Origin: UBA11606 sp964513285
GTDB taxonomy: Bacteria; Actinomycetota; Acidimicrobiia; Acidimicrobiales; Aldehydirespiratoraceae
Direction: 5' to 3'
DNA length: 49,622 nt
Assembly: GCA_964513285.1 (NCBI GenBank)
Contig: CAZEML010000008.1
Span: 1-49,622 of the forward strand
The position numbers and the translations under genes were made by a program. The notes under the pieces were generated by a model that worked only from the letters and a program-made list of their open reading frames with translations, ran no database searches and was not told the DNA's origin. Below are positions 15,440 to 24,891 of this stretch, piece by piece. Positions within the stretch are counted from its first letter, which is position 1; each line of letters starts with the position of its first letter.

Positions 15440-15904
15440 ATGGCGCAGCAGGGCTTCAGCGGGAAGCGCACCGCAGAGATCGTCGACATCACCTACCGGC
15501 AGCTCGACTACTGGGCGCGCACCGACCTGGTGAAGCCGTCGCTGGCCCAGGCCAAGGGCAGCGGCAGCCGTCGCGAGTACAGCTACCGCGACCTCCTCGA
15601 GCTCAAGGTCATCAAAGCGCTCCTCGACGCCGGCATCCGCCTCGAGCAGGTGCGCAAGGTCTTCTCCTACATGAAGGAACAGCTCGGCGAGGACGTCGCC
15701 AGCGCCAACCTGGTGATCGACGGCTCAAACTCGGTGCTCGTCAACACCGGCGAGGAACTCATCGACCTGCTGCAGAACGGCCAGGGCGTGCTCAACGTCT
15801 TGCCGCTCGCCGGCGTCAAGGAAGAGGTCGACGCCCGCATCGTCTCGCTGTACCCGGAGATCGCGGACGAGGTCATCACCCAACGCGCGGTCGGCGAGGG
15901 CTAG
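15440..15904 (+). CDS. MerR-family transcriptional regulator (Rv1830-like)
   Basis: A 154-residue regulator with a MerR DNA-binding domain at about residues 8-80 (IVDITYRQLDYWARTDLVKPS, split motif SGSRREYSYRDLLELKVIKAL) and a short C-terminal part of about 60 residues. It corresponds to Rv1830, which follows the nuclease gene in mycobacteria. I place the start at ATG 15440, preceded by GAGGGAG; in-frame sequence from 15326 lies in the promoter region. Its target is not evident. Confidence 0.88.
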   Translation: MAQQGFSGKRTAEIVDITYRQLDYWARTDLVKPSLAQAKGSGSRREYSYRDLLELKVIKALLDAGIRLEQVRKVFSYMKEQLGEDVASANLVIDGSNSVLVNTGEELIDLLQNGQGVLNVLPLAGVKEEVDARIVSLYPEIADEVITQRAVGEG

Positions 15905-15914
15905 AACGTCGGGT

Positions 15915-16238
15915 ATGCCCGAGTTCGCCCACGAGTCCGAGGCCCAGCTCGCGTCGTTGCTCGACGCCTACGGCATCCGCTGGGAGTACGAGCCGACGAC
16001 GTTCGTGCTCGAGACCGACGTCGACGGCAACCCGGTCGAGGCGTTCACGCCCGACTTCTATCTCACCGACTTCGGCACCTATGTCGAGGTGACGACGATG
16101 CGTCAGCCGCTCGTCACCCGCAAGAACCGCAAGGTGCGCAAGCTCGCGGTCACCCACCCCGAGGTCACGGTCAAGCTGTTGTACCGGCGTGACCTCGAAC
16201 GGCTCGGTCTGAAGTACGCGCTCGCCGATGCCGCCTGA
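15915..16238 (+). CDS. Small protein with PD-(D/E)XK-nuclease-like motif order
   Basis: A 107-residue protein. It shows the residue order of a minimal PD-(D/E)XK fold: Glu in HESEAQLASLLDAYGI, then FTPDFYL, then YVEVTTM, with Lys/Arg-rich NRKVRKL after it. The last motif reads E-V-T rather than E-x-K, so nuclease activity is uncertain. Its end overlaps gcvT by 11 bases, indicating translation coupled to glycine cleavage. Family membership is inferred from motif spacing only. Confidence 0.72.
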   Translation: MPEFAHESEAQLASLLDAYGIRWEYEPTTFVLETDVDGNPVEAFTPDFYLTDFGTYVEVTTMRQPLVTRKNRKVRKLAVTHPEVTVKLLYRRDLERLGLKYALADAA

Positions 16239-17298
16239 GGATCGCCGCTCGCCCCTCCACGAGGTCCACGTCGACGCGGGGGCCAAGCTGGTGCCGTTCG
16301 GTGGCTGGGAGCTGCCGCTGAGCTATGAGGCCGGCACGATCGCTGAGCACCTGGCGTGCCGCGACGACGCCGTCATCTTCGACGTCTCCCATCTCGGCAC
16401 CTTGCGGGTCATCGGCCCGACGGCGTTCGACGCGCTGCAGTGGGCCTTCACCAACGATCTCAACCGCATCGAGCCGGGCCGGGCCCAGTACACCCACCTG
16501 CTCGATCCCGACGATGGATCCGTCCTCGACGACATCATCGTCTGGTGGGTCGACGACGAGCGGTTCGACGTCATGCCCAACGCCTCCAACACCGACCGGG
16601 TGGCGTCGGCACTCGCGGCGCTCGACGACCCGCCCACGATGGAGGACGTCACCGCCACCCGAGCGGTGCTGGCCGTCCAGGGTCCCAACGCCCGCGACAA
16701 GCTGGCGACCGTGGCCCCCTCGGTCGCCGAGGTCGGACGCTTCCGGGTCGGACGAGCCACCGTCGGCGACGCTGACGTGCTCGTCGCCGGCACCGGCTAC
16801 ACCGGTGAGGCGGGCGTCGAGATCGCGGTGCCCGTCGATCACGCCGCGAAGGTCTGGGATCTCATCGTGGGCGCCGGCGTGGCGCCCGCGGGGCTCGGCG
16901 CTCGCGACACGCTCCGCCTCGAAGCGGGCTTGCCGCTCCACGGCCACGAACTCGGTGCCGGGATCACCCCGGGCCAGGCCGGCCTGAACTGGGTGGTCCG
17001 TCCCGACAAGGGCGAGTTCCGAGGCAAGGCCGCGCTCGAGGCCGAAGCGACCGCCGGGCTGCCCAAGCGACTGCACGGGCTGGTCGTCGACGGCCGACGT
17101 CCCCCTCGGGAGGGACAGGCCGTGCTGCTCGGCGGTGAGTCGATCGGTGCCATCTCGAGCGGCAACTTCTCGCCAGTTCGCGAACAAGGCATCGCCCTGG
17201 CGTTCCTCGACCGTGAACTCGCCGACGGCACCGAGGTCGCCATCGACGTGCGCGGCAAGGAGCTCCCGGCGGTCGTGCACCGCCCGCCCTTCGTCTGA
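16228..17298 (+). CDS. gcvT: Glycine cleavage system aminomethyltransferase (T protein)
   Basis: Transfers the aminomethyl carbon from H protein to tetrahydrofolate, releasing ammonia. Family blocks are SPLHEVHVDAGAKLVPFGGW, VIFDVSHLGTLRV, GTGYTGEAGVEI and ARDTLRLEAGLPLHGHEL. Length 356. ATG 16228 overlaps the preceding gene by 11 bases. No riboswitch is visible here, in contrast to gcvP. The gene ends 4 bases from the convergent aroC stop. Confidence 0.94.
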   Translation: MPPEDRRSPLHEVHVDAGAKLVPFGGWELPLSYEAGTIAEHLACRDDAVIFDVSHLGTLRVIGPTAFDALQWAFTNDLNRIEPGRAQYTHLLDPDDGSVLDDIIVWWVDDERFDVMPNASNTDRVASALAALDDPPTMEDVTATRAVLAVQGPNARDKLATVAPSVAEVGRFRVGRATVGDADVLVAGTGYTGEAGVEIAVPVDHAAKVWDLIVGAGVAPAGLGARDTLRLEAGLPLHGHELGAGITPGQAGLNWVVRPDKGEFRGKAALEAEATAGLPKRLHGLVVDGRRPPREGQAVLLGGESIGAISSGNFSPVREQGIALAFLDRELADGTEVAIDVRGKELPAVVHRPPFV

Positions 17299-17302
17299 GT
17301 CG

Positions 17303-18409
17303 CTAGGGCCGCTCGTCGAGCGGGGGCAACACGTCGATCGCCCGCTGGCGCAGCCAGTGGTCGGCGAGCGTCAGCAGCATCATCGACTCGACCATCGGCA
17401 CCGCCCGGGGCAGCACACACGGATCGTGCCGACCGCGAGCCGCGAGGGTGGTCGCCTCGCCGTCACGGGTCACCGTCTTCTGCTCGCTGGCGATCGTGCC
17501 GGTCGGCTTGAACGCGACGCGCACCACGATGTCTTCGCCGTTGCTGATCCCGCCCTGGATGCCACCGCTGTGGTTGGTGGTCGTGCGGATCGAACCGTCG
17601 CTGCCAGGCTCGAACGGGTCGTTGTGGGCGAGGCCGCTCATCCGGGTGCCCGAGAAGCCGGAGCCGATCTCGACGCCCTTGGCGGCGGGCAGCGACATCA
17701 GCCCACCGGCGAGTTCGGCGTCGAGTTTGTCGAAGACCGGTTCGCCGAGGCCGGCGGGCACCCGCCGCGCGACGGCGGTGACGCCGCCGCCGCGCGCGTC
17801 GCCGTCGCGGCGGGCCTGCTCGATCGCGGTGGTCATCTCGGCTGCGGCGGCCGGATCCGGGCAGCGGGTCGGGTCGGCCTCCACCGCGTCGAGCGTGACC
17901 TCCGACGCATCGACGTCGGCGTCGATCGACGCCACCGACGAGACCCAGCCGAGGACTTCGATCCCGGCCACCTCGGCGAGCAGGCGACGGGCGACCGCGG
18001 ACGCGGCCACTCGGCCGATCGTCTCTCGGGCCGATGCGCGGCCGCCGCCGGCCCAATTCCGGAAGCCGTACTTGGCGTCATAGGTGTAGTCGGCGTGGGA
18101 CGGACGGTAGACGTCGCGGAGGTGGTCGTAGGCCCCGGAGTTGTGGTCCTTGTTGCGGACGAGCAGGGCGATCGGCGTGCCGGTCGTGTAGCCCTCGAAG
18201 ACGCCAGAGAGGATCTCGACCTGGTCGGACTCGTCTCGCTGCGTCACCAGCCGTGACTGGCCGGGGCGACGCCGGTCGAGGTCGAACTGGATCGTCGCCT
18301 CGTCGATCGGCAACCGGGGCGGGCAGCCGTCGATGACGACGCCCACGCCGCCACCGTGGGATTCCCCGAACGTGGAGATCCGAAACAGGGTGCCGAACGA
18401 GCTGGACAT
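17303..18409 (-). CDS. aroC: Chorismate synthase
   Basis: Last step of the shikimate pathway, EPSP to chorismate, with reduced FMN. Signatures: FRISTFGESHGGGVGVVIDGCP (two adjoining motifs), RPGQSRLVTQRDE, RPSHADYTYDAKYG, GGGRASARET and NHSGGIQGGISNG. The 368-residue length is normal for the class common in proteobacteria and plants. ATG 18409 lies 4 bases after the glpD stop, so the two genes probably share a transcript, although they have no metabolic link. Confidence 0.96.
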   Translation of the reverse strand: MSSSFGTLFRISTFGESHGGGVGVVIDGCPPRLPIDEATIQFDLDRRRPGQSRLVTQRDESDQVEILSGVFEGYTTGTPIALLVRNKDHNSGAYDHLRDVYRPSHADYTYDAKYGFRNWAGGGRASARETIGRVAASAVARRLLAEVAGIEVLGWVSSVASIDADVDASEVTLDAVEADPTRCPDPAAAAEMTTAIEQARRDGDARGGGVTAVARRVPAGLGEPVFDKLDAELAGGLMSLPAAKGVEIGSGFSGTRMSGLAHNDPFEPGSDGSIRTTTNHSGGIQGGISNGEDIVVRVAFKPTGTIASEQKTVTRDGEATTLAARGRHDPCVLPRAVPMVESMMLLTLADHWLRQRAIDVLPPLDERP

Positions 18410-18413
18410 CGGG

Positions 18414-20132
18414 TCAGGCTTCGGCGTCGATCAGGCCGCGACCATCGACGGCACGGCGTCGCTCGATGTCGGCGGTGCGATCGTCGGTGGCGTCGTTCGC
18501 GGCGAGTTCGGCGTCGACCCGGTCGATCCAGGCCTGGACCTGGTCGGCCCGCGTCTCGTCGGTCCAGCCGAGTTCGGGAGCGATCAGCGTCGCGACTCGT
18601 TCGGCGATGTCGACCCCGCGGTCGACGGTCTCGATCGAGATCCGCATCCGGCGGGCGAGGACGTCCTCGAGGTGGAGCGCACCTTCGTGGCGCACGGCGT
18701 ACACCGCCTCGGCCGCGAGGTAGCCGCCGCCGGGCAGGATCTCCGCCAGGGCGGGCTCGGCCGCGGTGAGTTCGAGGATCGCCTGCGCACGAGAGCCGTG
18801 GCGCCACAGCACCCGCTCGACGAGGTGCTCAGGCAGGCCGTACTGGCCGGCCAGCCGCGGTGCGGCGTCCTTCCACGTGTCGTCCCACCCGTCGGCGCCG
18901 ATCAGCGGGATGTCCTCGGTGGTGGACTTCGGCACGGCACGATCGAAGTCCTCGACCGCCATGTCGATGGCGTCCTTGGCCATCACCCGGTAGGTCGTGT
19001 ACTTGCCGCCGGCGATCGAGATCAGGCCCGGGTTGGGCTGGGCGACGGCGTGCTCACGGCTGAAGCGGGCGGTCTCGTCGCCCTCACCGGCGATGAGCGG
19101 CCGCAGACCGGCGTAGACCCCGACGATGTCGTCGCGGGTGAGGGTGCGGCGCAGTGCGGCGTTGGCTTGCTCGAGCAGGTAGTCGATGTCCTTCGACGAG
19201 GCGGCGGGATGGGCCCGGTCGAGGGTCCACGACGTGTCGGTGGTGCCGAGCAGCCAGTAGTCGCCCCACGGGATGATGAAGAGCACCGAGGTGGGCGTGC
19301 GTAGCACGATGCCGCTGTCGCCCTCGATCCGGTCACAGGGGACGACGATGTGCACACCCTTGGCGGCGTGCACCCGCAGACCGGCGGGGCCGGCCATGTC
19401 CTGGATGTCGTCGATCCAGACGCCGGTGGCGTTGATGATGCGCTTGGCCCGGATCTCGTACTCGCCATCGTTCTCGATGTCGCGCACGCGAGCGCCGACC
19501 ACCCGGTCGCCGTCCTTGAGCAGCGACTCGACCTTGGTCGACGTGGCGATGGCGGCACCGTGACGGGCCGCGGTGCGGCCGACGGCGACGGTGTGGCGGG
19601 CGTCGTCGATCTGGGCGTCGTAGTAGAGGATGCCGCCGATCAACGACGACTCCTGGAGCCCGGGAACCAGCTCGAGGGCCTTCTTGCGGGACAGGTGGCG
19701 GTGGCGCGGGAACTTCTTGCCGCGGGCGAGCGCCATGAGGTCATACAGCAGGACGCCGGCGCCGTAGTAGGCCCGCTGCCAGATCCGGCCGGTGAGCGGG
19801 ATCAGGAACGAGATCGGCCGCACGAGGTGCGGAGCGACCGAGGTGGTGTGCAGGCCACGCTCCTGGAGCGCCTCGTGGACGAGGGCGAAGTCCTTCTGCT
19901 CGAGGTAGCGGAGACCGCCGTGCATGAGCTTGGAGGACCGGCTGGAGGTGCCGGAGGCGAGGTCGCGTTGTTCGACCAGACCGACGCTGAGGCCACGGGT
20001 GACGGCATCGAGGGCACAGCCCACGCCGGTGACGCCGCCGCCGATGACGAGGACGTCGAGCTCCTCCGCGGCCATGCGCGTGAGGTCGTTCCGGCGCTGC
20101 TGGGGGTTGAGGGAACCGGGTTCGGGGGACAT
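18414..20132 (-). CDS. glpD: FAD-dependent glycerol-3-phosphate dehydrogenase
   Basis: Oxidises sn-glycerol 3-phosphate to dihydroxyacetone phosphate at the membrane. The FAD-binding motif VLVIGGGVTGVGCALDA is near residues 27-43, followed by SGTSSRSSKLMHGGLRYLEQ, ATGVWIDDI, VPWGDYWLLGTTDT-like (here IPWGDYWLLGTTDT) and AGGKYTTYRVMA. A C-terminal helical domain of about 125 residues completes the 572-residue protein. ATG 20132 is preceded by GGAGAG. Its -10 box overlaps that of the divergent acyl-CoA synthetase gene. Confidence 0.95.
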   Translation of the reverse strand: MSPEPGSLNPQQRRNDLTRMAAEELDVLVIGGGVTGVGCALDAVTRGLSVGLVEQRDLASGTSSRSSKLMHGGLRYLEQKDFALVHEALQERGLHTTSVAPHLVRPISFLIPLTGRIWQRAYYGAGVLLYDLMALARGKKFPRHRHLSRKKALELVPGLQESSLIGGILYYDAQIDDARHTVAVGRTAARHGAAIATSTKVESLLKDGDRVVGARVRDIENDGEYEIRAKRIINATGVWIDDIQDMAGPAGLRVHAAKGVHIVVPCDRIEGDSGIVLRTPTSVLFIIPWGDYWLLGTTDTSWTLDRAHPAASSKDIDYLLEQANAALRRTLTRDDIVGVYAGLRPLIAGEGDETARFSREHAVAQPNPGLISIAGGKYTTYRVMAKDAIDMAVEDFDRAVPKSTTEDIPLIGADGWDDTWKDAAPRLAGQYGLPEHLVERVLWRHGSRAQAILELTAAEPALAEILPGGGYLAAEAVYAVRHEGALHLEDVLARRMRISIETVDRGVDIAERVATLIAPELGWTDETRADQVQAWIDRVDAELAANDATDDRTADIERRRAVDGRGLIDAEA

Positions 20133-20141
20133 CTGCTCTCC

Positions 20142-20151
20142 AGCGTATGCT
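20142..20151. promoter_or_regulatory. Overlapping divergent -10 boxes of glpD and the acyl-CoA synthetase gene
   Basis: The ten bases AGCGTATGCT contain TATGCT on the plus strand and TACGCT on the minus strand, sharing TA as at 11796-11805. Here both genes have short leaders with ribosome sites. Confidence 0.55.
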
Positions 20152-20174
20152 CCGGGCCGAACAGGGGGAACGGA

Positions 20175-21791
20175 ATGCCGAATTTCGCCAGCATCTGGGA
20201 GGGGATCGCCGACGCGGTCCCGGACGCCATCGCGGCCGCCCATGGCCTCGAATCGCACTCGTGGAGCGAATTCGAGGACCGCAGCGCCCGCCTCGCCGGC
20301 GCATTGGAGGCGGCCGGGGTCGGCCATGACGACAAGGTCGGTCTCTACCTCTACAACGGCTTCGAGTACGAGGAGGCTCAGTTCGCGGCCTTCAAGCAGC
20401 GGGCCGTGCCGTGCAACGTCAACTATCGCTACCTCGCCGACGAGCTGGCCTACCTGCTCACCAACGCCGATGCGAAGGCCGTCTTCTTCGACGTGACTCT
20501 GGCCGACCGGGTGGGCGAGGTCCGTGACCGGTGCCCCGAGCTGCAGTTGCTCGTCCAGGTCGGCGGCGGTGATCTCCTCGATGGTGCGGTCCACTACGAC
20601 GACCTCCTGGCGCAGCACGAGCCGGCCGCTCGCATCGAGCGCTCCGGCGACGACCTGTGGTTCCTCTACACCGGCGGCACCACCGGCAACCCCAAGGCCG
20701 TCATGTGGCCCCACCGTGAGCTGCAGAAGAGTGCGTCGGCCTTCTATCAGCCGATCAAGCAGCCGGTCCCGACCACGGTCGAGGATGCCGTTGCGGCCGC
20801 GGTGGCCCTGCACGAACGCAACCGCACGACCCGCGTCCTCGCCGGCGCCCCGCTGATGCACGGCACCTCGGGCATCGTCTCGTTGCAAGTGCTCATGACG
20901 GGTGGCGCGGTCGCGACCCTGCCCAGCCGATCGTTCGACGCCAAGGAGCTGTGGGAGGTCGTCGCCCACCACGACCTCACCATGCTGGCGATCGTCGGCG
21001 AGGCGTTCTCTCGCCCGATGCTCGAGGAGCTCGACCGGGCGAAGGCGGCCGGCGAGCCCCACGACCTGTCGAGTCTGTTCCAGATCATGTCGTCGGGCGT
21101 GATGTGGTCCAAGGAGTCCAAGACCCGGTTCCTCGAACACAAGAAGCTCACGTTGCTCGATGCGCTCGGCTCGTCGGAGAGCCCGGGGCAGGGCAACCAG
21201 CTCACGCGTGGCGATGCCGAGGAGGCGACGACCGCGAAGTTCCAGCTCAGCGAGCACACCGTCGTCATCACCGACGACGGCCGGATGGTCGAGCCCGGGT
21301 CGGGGGAGCGCGGTCGCCTCGCCAACCGCGGCGTGGTGCCCCTCGGCTACTTCAAGGACGAGAAGAAGACGGCGGAGACGTTCCCGACCATTGACGGGGT
21401 CCGCTACTCGATCCCCGGCGACTATGCGACCGTCGAGGAAGACGGCACGATCACCCTGCTCGGGCGAGGGTCGGTGAGCATCAACTCCGGCGGCGAGAAG
21501 ATCTACCCCTAGGAGGTCGAGGAGGCGCTGAAGTCGCACCCCGACGTCGTCGACTGCAACGTCGTCGGGCTTCCGGACGAACGGTGGGGCCAGACCGTCA
21601 ACGCCGTGCTCAGCCTCGAATCGGGGGCCGACGTCTCCGACGACGATCTGATCGCCCACGCCCGCACCAAGATCGCCGCCTACAAGACCCCCAAGCGCAT
21701 CCTGCGGGTCGAGACGGTGCTGCGAGGACCGAACGGCAAGGCCGACTACACCTGGGCCAAGAAGACCGCCGAGGAGCTGACCGGGCTGTGA
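20175..21791 (+). pseudogene. Acyl-CoA synthetase (AMP-binding) interrupted by an amber codon
   Basis: An ATP-dependent acyl-CoA ligase of the FadD type. ATG 20175 is preceded by AGGGGGAA. The P-loop YTGGTTGNPKAV, LDALGSSE and IPGDYATVEEDG are intact, and the protein runs as expected to SGGEKIYP (codon 445). There TAG (21510-21512) replaces what should be GAG, and the same frame continues EVEEALKSHP to the end, including PNGKADY with the C-terminal catalytic Lys. The C-terminal cap would be lost without readthrough. The cause may be a mutation or a base error; 538 residues when read through. The dioxygenase start overlaps its end. Confidence 0.88.
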
Positions 21792-22780
21792 GCGTCGTCG
21801 ACTTCGGCGCCCAAGCGATCAACTACTTCTTCCGCGAGGGCGACGCCCGGCCCGACGGGCCGATCGATCACCCGTCGGCGTGGCTCGGCGCGGAGCTGGC
21901 GGCCGACCCGAGCCGGTGGTTGATCGAGCTGCCCGACACGTTCATCGACCGACTCAGCGCCTCTGCCGATGTGTTGCTGGCCGCGGGCGTCCCGCTCGAC
22001 GAGGTGACCAGCGAGCGGTTCGACGTCTCGGGCTTCGAGGAGGAACTCGCCGGGTGGCGGACGACGCTGCGATCCGGCACCGGCGCCCTCTGCCTGCGTG
22101 GCCTTCCCGTGCGCTCCTGGGGCGACGAGAAGGCCGCACTCGTCTACTGGGGCCTGGGTCACCACCTCGGCGCCCCCGGGGCGCAGAACCCGCAGGGTGA
22201 GCTCCTCGGCCACGTGAAGGACTACGGAGAGCAGAGCGACTCGCCACTCGTGCGCCTGTACCGAACCGCCGGGGAGATCGCGTTCCACTGCGACGCGGCC
22301 GACGTCGTCGGCCTGCTGTGTCTGCGGACCGCGGCGGAAGGCGGTCAGAGCCGGATCGCCAGCTCGGTCGCGGTGTTCAACGAGCTCCAGGCCCGGCGGC
22401 CCGATCTCGTCGACGAGCTGTTCGCCCCGTTCCACATCGACCGGCGCGACGAGCAGGGCCCGGGGGAGCCGCCGACGTTCGAGCTCCCGCCGTGTGTGTA
22501 CGACGGCTCGTTTCTCCGGACGTTCTGGCACAGCGACTACATGCGCAGCGCCGAACGGCACGCCGGGATCGATCTGCCGGGCCGCCGCCGCGAGGTCATC
22601 GATCTCTACGACGAGATCGCGGGGTCCGAACCGTTCCGCTTCGACATGTGGCTGCAGGAGGGCGACGTGCAGCTGATCTCGAACCACACCGTGGTCCACG
22701 CTCGCACCGAGTACGTCGATCACGCCGAACTCGACGAGCGCCGTCATCTCCTCCGGCTCTGGCTGTCGCTCGGGGACTGA
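21788..22780 (+). CDS. TauD/TfdA-family Fe(II)/2-oxoglutarate-dependent dioxygenase-like protein
   Basis: A 330-residue protein of the TauD/TfdA fold. The facial-triad motif is AFHCDAADVVGLLCL (His-x-Asp), with the distal His in SNHTVVHARTEY; TLRSGTGALCLRGLPV is the usual N-terminal strand block. The substrate is unknown. GTG 21788 overlaps the acyl-CoA synthetase stop (GTGA), so the two are translated together and may act on the same compound. Start upstream of 21788 would merely shadow the synthetase. Confidence 0.87.
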   Translation: MSVVDFGAQAINYFFREGDARPDGPIDHPSAWLGAELAADPSRWLIELPDTFIDRLSASADVLLAAGVPLDEVTSERFDVSGFEEELAGWRTTLRSGTGALCLRGLPVRSWGDEKAALVYWGLGHHLGAPGAQNPQGELLGHVKDYGEQSDSPLVRLYRTAGEIAFHCDAADVVGLLCLRTAAEGGQSRIASSVAVFNELQARRPDLVDELFAPFHIDRRDEQGPGEPPTFELPPCVYDGSFLRTFWHSDYMRSAERHAGIDLPGRRREVIDLYDEIAGSEPFRFDMWLQEGDVQLISNHTVVHARTEYVDHAELDERRHLLRLWLSLGD

Positions 22781-22798
22781 GCGACCACATCACCCGTC

Positions 22799-23491
22799 TC
22801 AGGGCGTGAACGGGCTTCCGTCGACGTCGAGGAAGGCACCGTTCTGCTCAGGGGTCAACCCGAGCATCGTGTCGGTGAGCATGCGAACCGACTCCTCGAC
22901 GGTGAGGGTCGCGGTCGGGCCGCCCATGTCGGTCTGGACCCATCCCGGGTGTACCGCGATGAAAGTGATGTCGGGCAGGACCCGGGCGAACGATGCCGTG
23001 ACCGTGGTGAGGGCCGCCTTCGACGCGTTGTAGCCGACGTCGCGGCCGCCGCGCAGGGCGACCTCGTTGTGGCCGAGCTGAGAGGAGACGTTGACGACCT
23101 TCGGCTCGGTGGCGGCGTGGAGCAGGTCGACGAGGCCGCGGGTGAAGAGCAGCGGGCCGAGGGTGTTGACCTCGATCTGGCGGAGGAAGACGTCGGCGTC
23201 GATCTCGAGCGGGCCGCGATCGTCCTCGCCACCGCCGACCGAGCGACCGTCGAGCCCGGCGTTGTTGACCAACAGGTCGAGCGGACTTCCCTCGGCCGTG
23301 AGCTCGTCGATCGCTGCGTCGATCGAGGCGCGGTCCGAGAGGTCGAGGTGGATCAGCTGAACGCAGCGCTCGGCGATCTCGGCGGGCGCGTCGCCACGGA
23401 CGGTGCCGACGACCTCGACGCCTCGATCGCTGAGCTGGGTGACGAGGGCGGCGCCGAGGCCACGGCCCGCGCCGGTGACGAGCGCCCTCAC
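22799..23491 (-). CDS. Short-chain dehydrogenase/reductase
   Basis: NAD(P)-dependent oxidoreductase of 230 residues. The nucleotide motif LVTGAGRGLGAAL begins at residue 4; LLVNNAGLDG, VVNVSSQLG and YNASKAALTTV supply the NNAG and catalytic Ser-Tyr-Lys set, and HPGWVQTDMGG is a common loop. GTG 23491 overlaps the mtr stop (GTGA), so it is translationally coupled to mycothione reductase. The substrate cannot be deduced. Confidence 0.9.
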   Translation of the reverse strand: MRALVTGAGRGLGAALVTQLSDRGVEVVGTVRGDAPAEIAERCVQLIHLDLSDRASIDAAIDELTAEGSPLDLLVNNAGLDGRSVGGGEDDRGPLEIDADVFLRQIEVNTLGPLLFTRGLVDLLHAATEPKVVNVSSQLGHNEVALRGGRDVGYNASKAALTTVTASFARVLPDITFIAVHPGWVQTDMGGPTATLTVEESVRMLTDTMLGLTPEQNGAFLDVDGSPFTP

Positions 23492-24843
23492 AGCTCGAGC
23501 AGGGCCTGCTCGATGACCTCGGGCAGCGCAGGATGGATGTAGTACTGGTCCTTGGCCATCTGGTCGACGGTCTGGCCGAAGACCATGCCCTGGATCAGCT
23601 GCTGGATCAGGCTCGACGCCTGCGGGCCACAGATGTGGGCACCGAGCAGGGTCCGGGTCTTGGAGTTCATGATCAGCTTCACGATGCTGGTCGTGTCCTC
23701 CATCGCCCAGCCGTACGCGGCCGAGGCGTAGTGCTGGACATGGCACGTGTAGTCGAGGCCGGACACCGCCGCTTCGCGTTCGGTCATGCCGACCGACGCC
23801 ACCTGCGGGTGGCCGAAGACGGCGTGCGGGATGAACTGATGGTTGACCTCGATCATGTCGTCGGGGTTCGCCAGGTTGTGCTTCACGACACGGGCTTCGT
23901 GGTTGGCCACGTGCTTGAGCTGCACCGGGTTGGTGATGTCGCCGAGGGCGAACACGCCGTCGACGTTGGTGCGTCGCTGCGGGTCGGTGACGAGGTAGCC
24001 CTTCTCGTCGAGCTCGTAGCCGTGCTCGGCGAGACGGAGCTGGTCACCGTTGGGGACCCGGCCGGTCGCGACGAGCACCTCGTCGACCCGCAGTTCGTCG
24101 TGGTTGGGGAAGAGGTCCAGCACGATCTCGTCGCCCTCGCGGTGCATCGAATAGATGCCCGACATCGTGCGGACGTCGAACTTCTTGCGGTACGCCTCGG
24201 TGAAGGCCGACGAGATCGCCTCGTCCTCGTTGCGCAGCATGAGGTCGCTGCGCAGCAGGAACGTGACCTCGCTGCCGAGCATGCCGAAGACGTTGCCGAG
24301 CTCGGTGGCGATGTAGCCGCCGCCGATCACGGCGAGGCGCTTGGGCATCTCGTCGAGCCGCATGATGGTGTCGGACGTGTGGTAGCCGACCTCCTCGAGC
24401 CCGTCGACCGGCGGGATCCACGAGCGAGCGCCGGCCGCGATCACGATCTTCTCGGCGGTGAGGATCTCGTCGCCGGCTTGGATCTGCTTGGGGCCGACGA
24501 AGTGCACGTCGTCCTGGTACACGGTGACGTTCTCGAGGCTCTTGCGGTAGTCCTCGCCGCCCGCCGCGATCGGATCGATCCGTCCGAAGACGCGATCTCG
24601 GATCGCCGGCCAGTCCGCCCCCTCGAAGGTGGTGTGGACGCCCAGCTTGGGGCCGACGTGGCCGGCGAGCTCGGCGATCTCCGCTGCGTAGACGAACATC
24701 TTCGACGGGATGCACCCGACGTTGAGACAGGTGCCGCCGAAGAGCCCGCGCTCGATGATGGCGACGTCCATGTCGTCGTGTTCGGGGCCGATGATCGAGT
24801 TGCCGGAACCGGCACCGATGATGATCAGATCGTGAGACCGCAT
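23488..24843 (-). CDS. mtr: Mycothione reductase
   Basis: NADPH-dependent flavoenzyme that reduces mycothiol disulfide, the actinobacterial counterpart of glutathione reductase. FAD motif IIIGAGSGN near residues 7-15; redox pair in GGTCLNVGCIPSK (Cys39, Cys44); second nucleotide motif VIGGGYIATELG; FALGDI; and the catalytic tail HPALPEV with His437. The short spacing after GAGSGN and the early IIGPE are typical of Mtr rather than lipoamide dehydrogenase. 451 residues from ATG 24843; sequence upstream is noncoding. Confidence 0.88.
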   Translation of the reverse strand: MRSHDLIIIGAGSGNSIIGPEHDDMDVAIIERGLFGGTCLNVGCIPSKMFVYAAEIAELAGHVGPKLGVHTTFEGADWPAIRDRVFGRIDPIAAGGEDYRKSLENVTVYQDDVHFVGPKQIQAGDEILTAEKIVIAAGARSWIPPVDGLEEVGYHTSDTIMRLDEMPKRLAVIGGGYIATELGNVFGMLGSEVTFLLRSDLMLRNEDEAISSAFTEAYRKKFDVRTMSGIYSMHREGDEIVLDLFPNHDELRVDEVLVATGRVPNGDQLRLAEHGYELDEKGYLVTDPQRRTNVDGVFALGDITNPVQLKHVANHEARVVKHNLANPDDMIEVNHQFIPHAVFGHPQVASVGMTEREAAVSGLDYTCHVQHYASAAYGWAMEDTTSIVKLIMNSKTRTLLGAHICGPQASSLIQQLIQGMVFGQTVDQMAKDQYYIHPALPEVIEQALLEL

Positions 24844-24850
24844 GGGGCGC

Positions 24851-24856
24851 AGGCTA
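24851..24856 (-). promoter_or_regulatory. -10 box of mtr (TAGCCT)
   Basis: Seven bases separate this box from ATG 24843, with no ribosome site; a leaderless mtr mRNA is predicted. Confidence 0.55.
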
Positions 24857-24891
24857 CGGCGTATGGCGGGGGAGAGTGGGAGACTGCTCGC

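Noticed and set aside
20133..21659. Upstream extension of the glpD frame, about 509 further codons
   Set aside because: It is the antisense of the acyl-CoA synthetase gene; the GlpD N-terminus and the ribosome site at 20132 settle the start.
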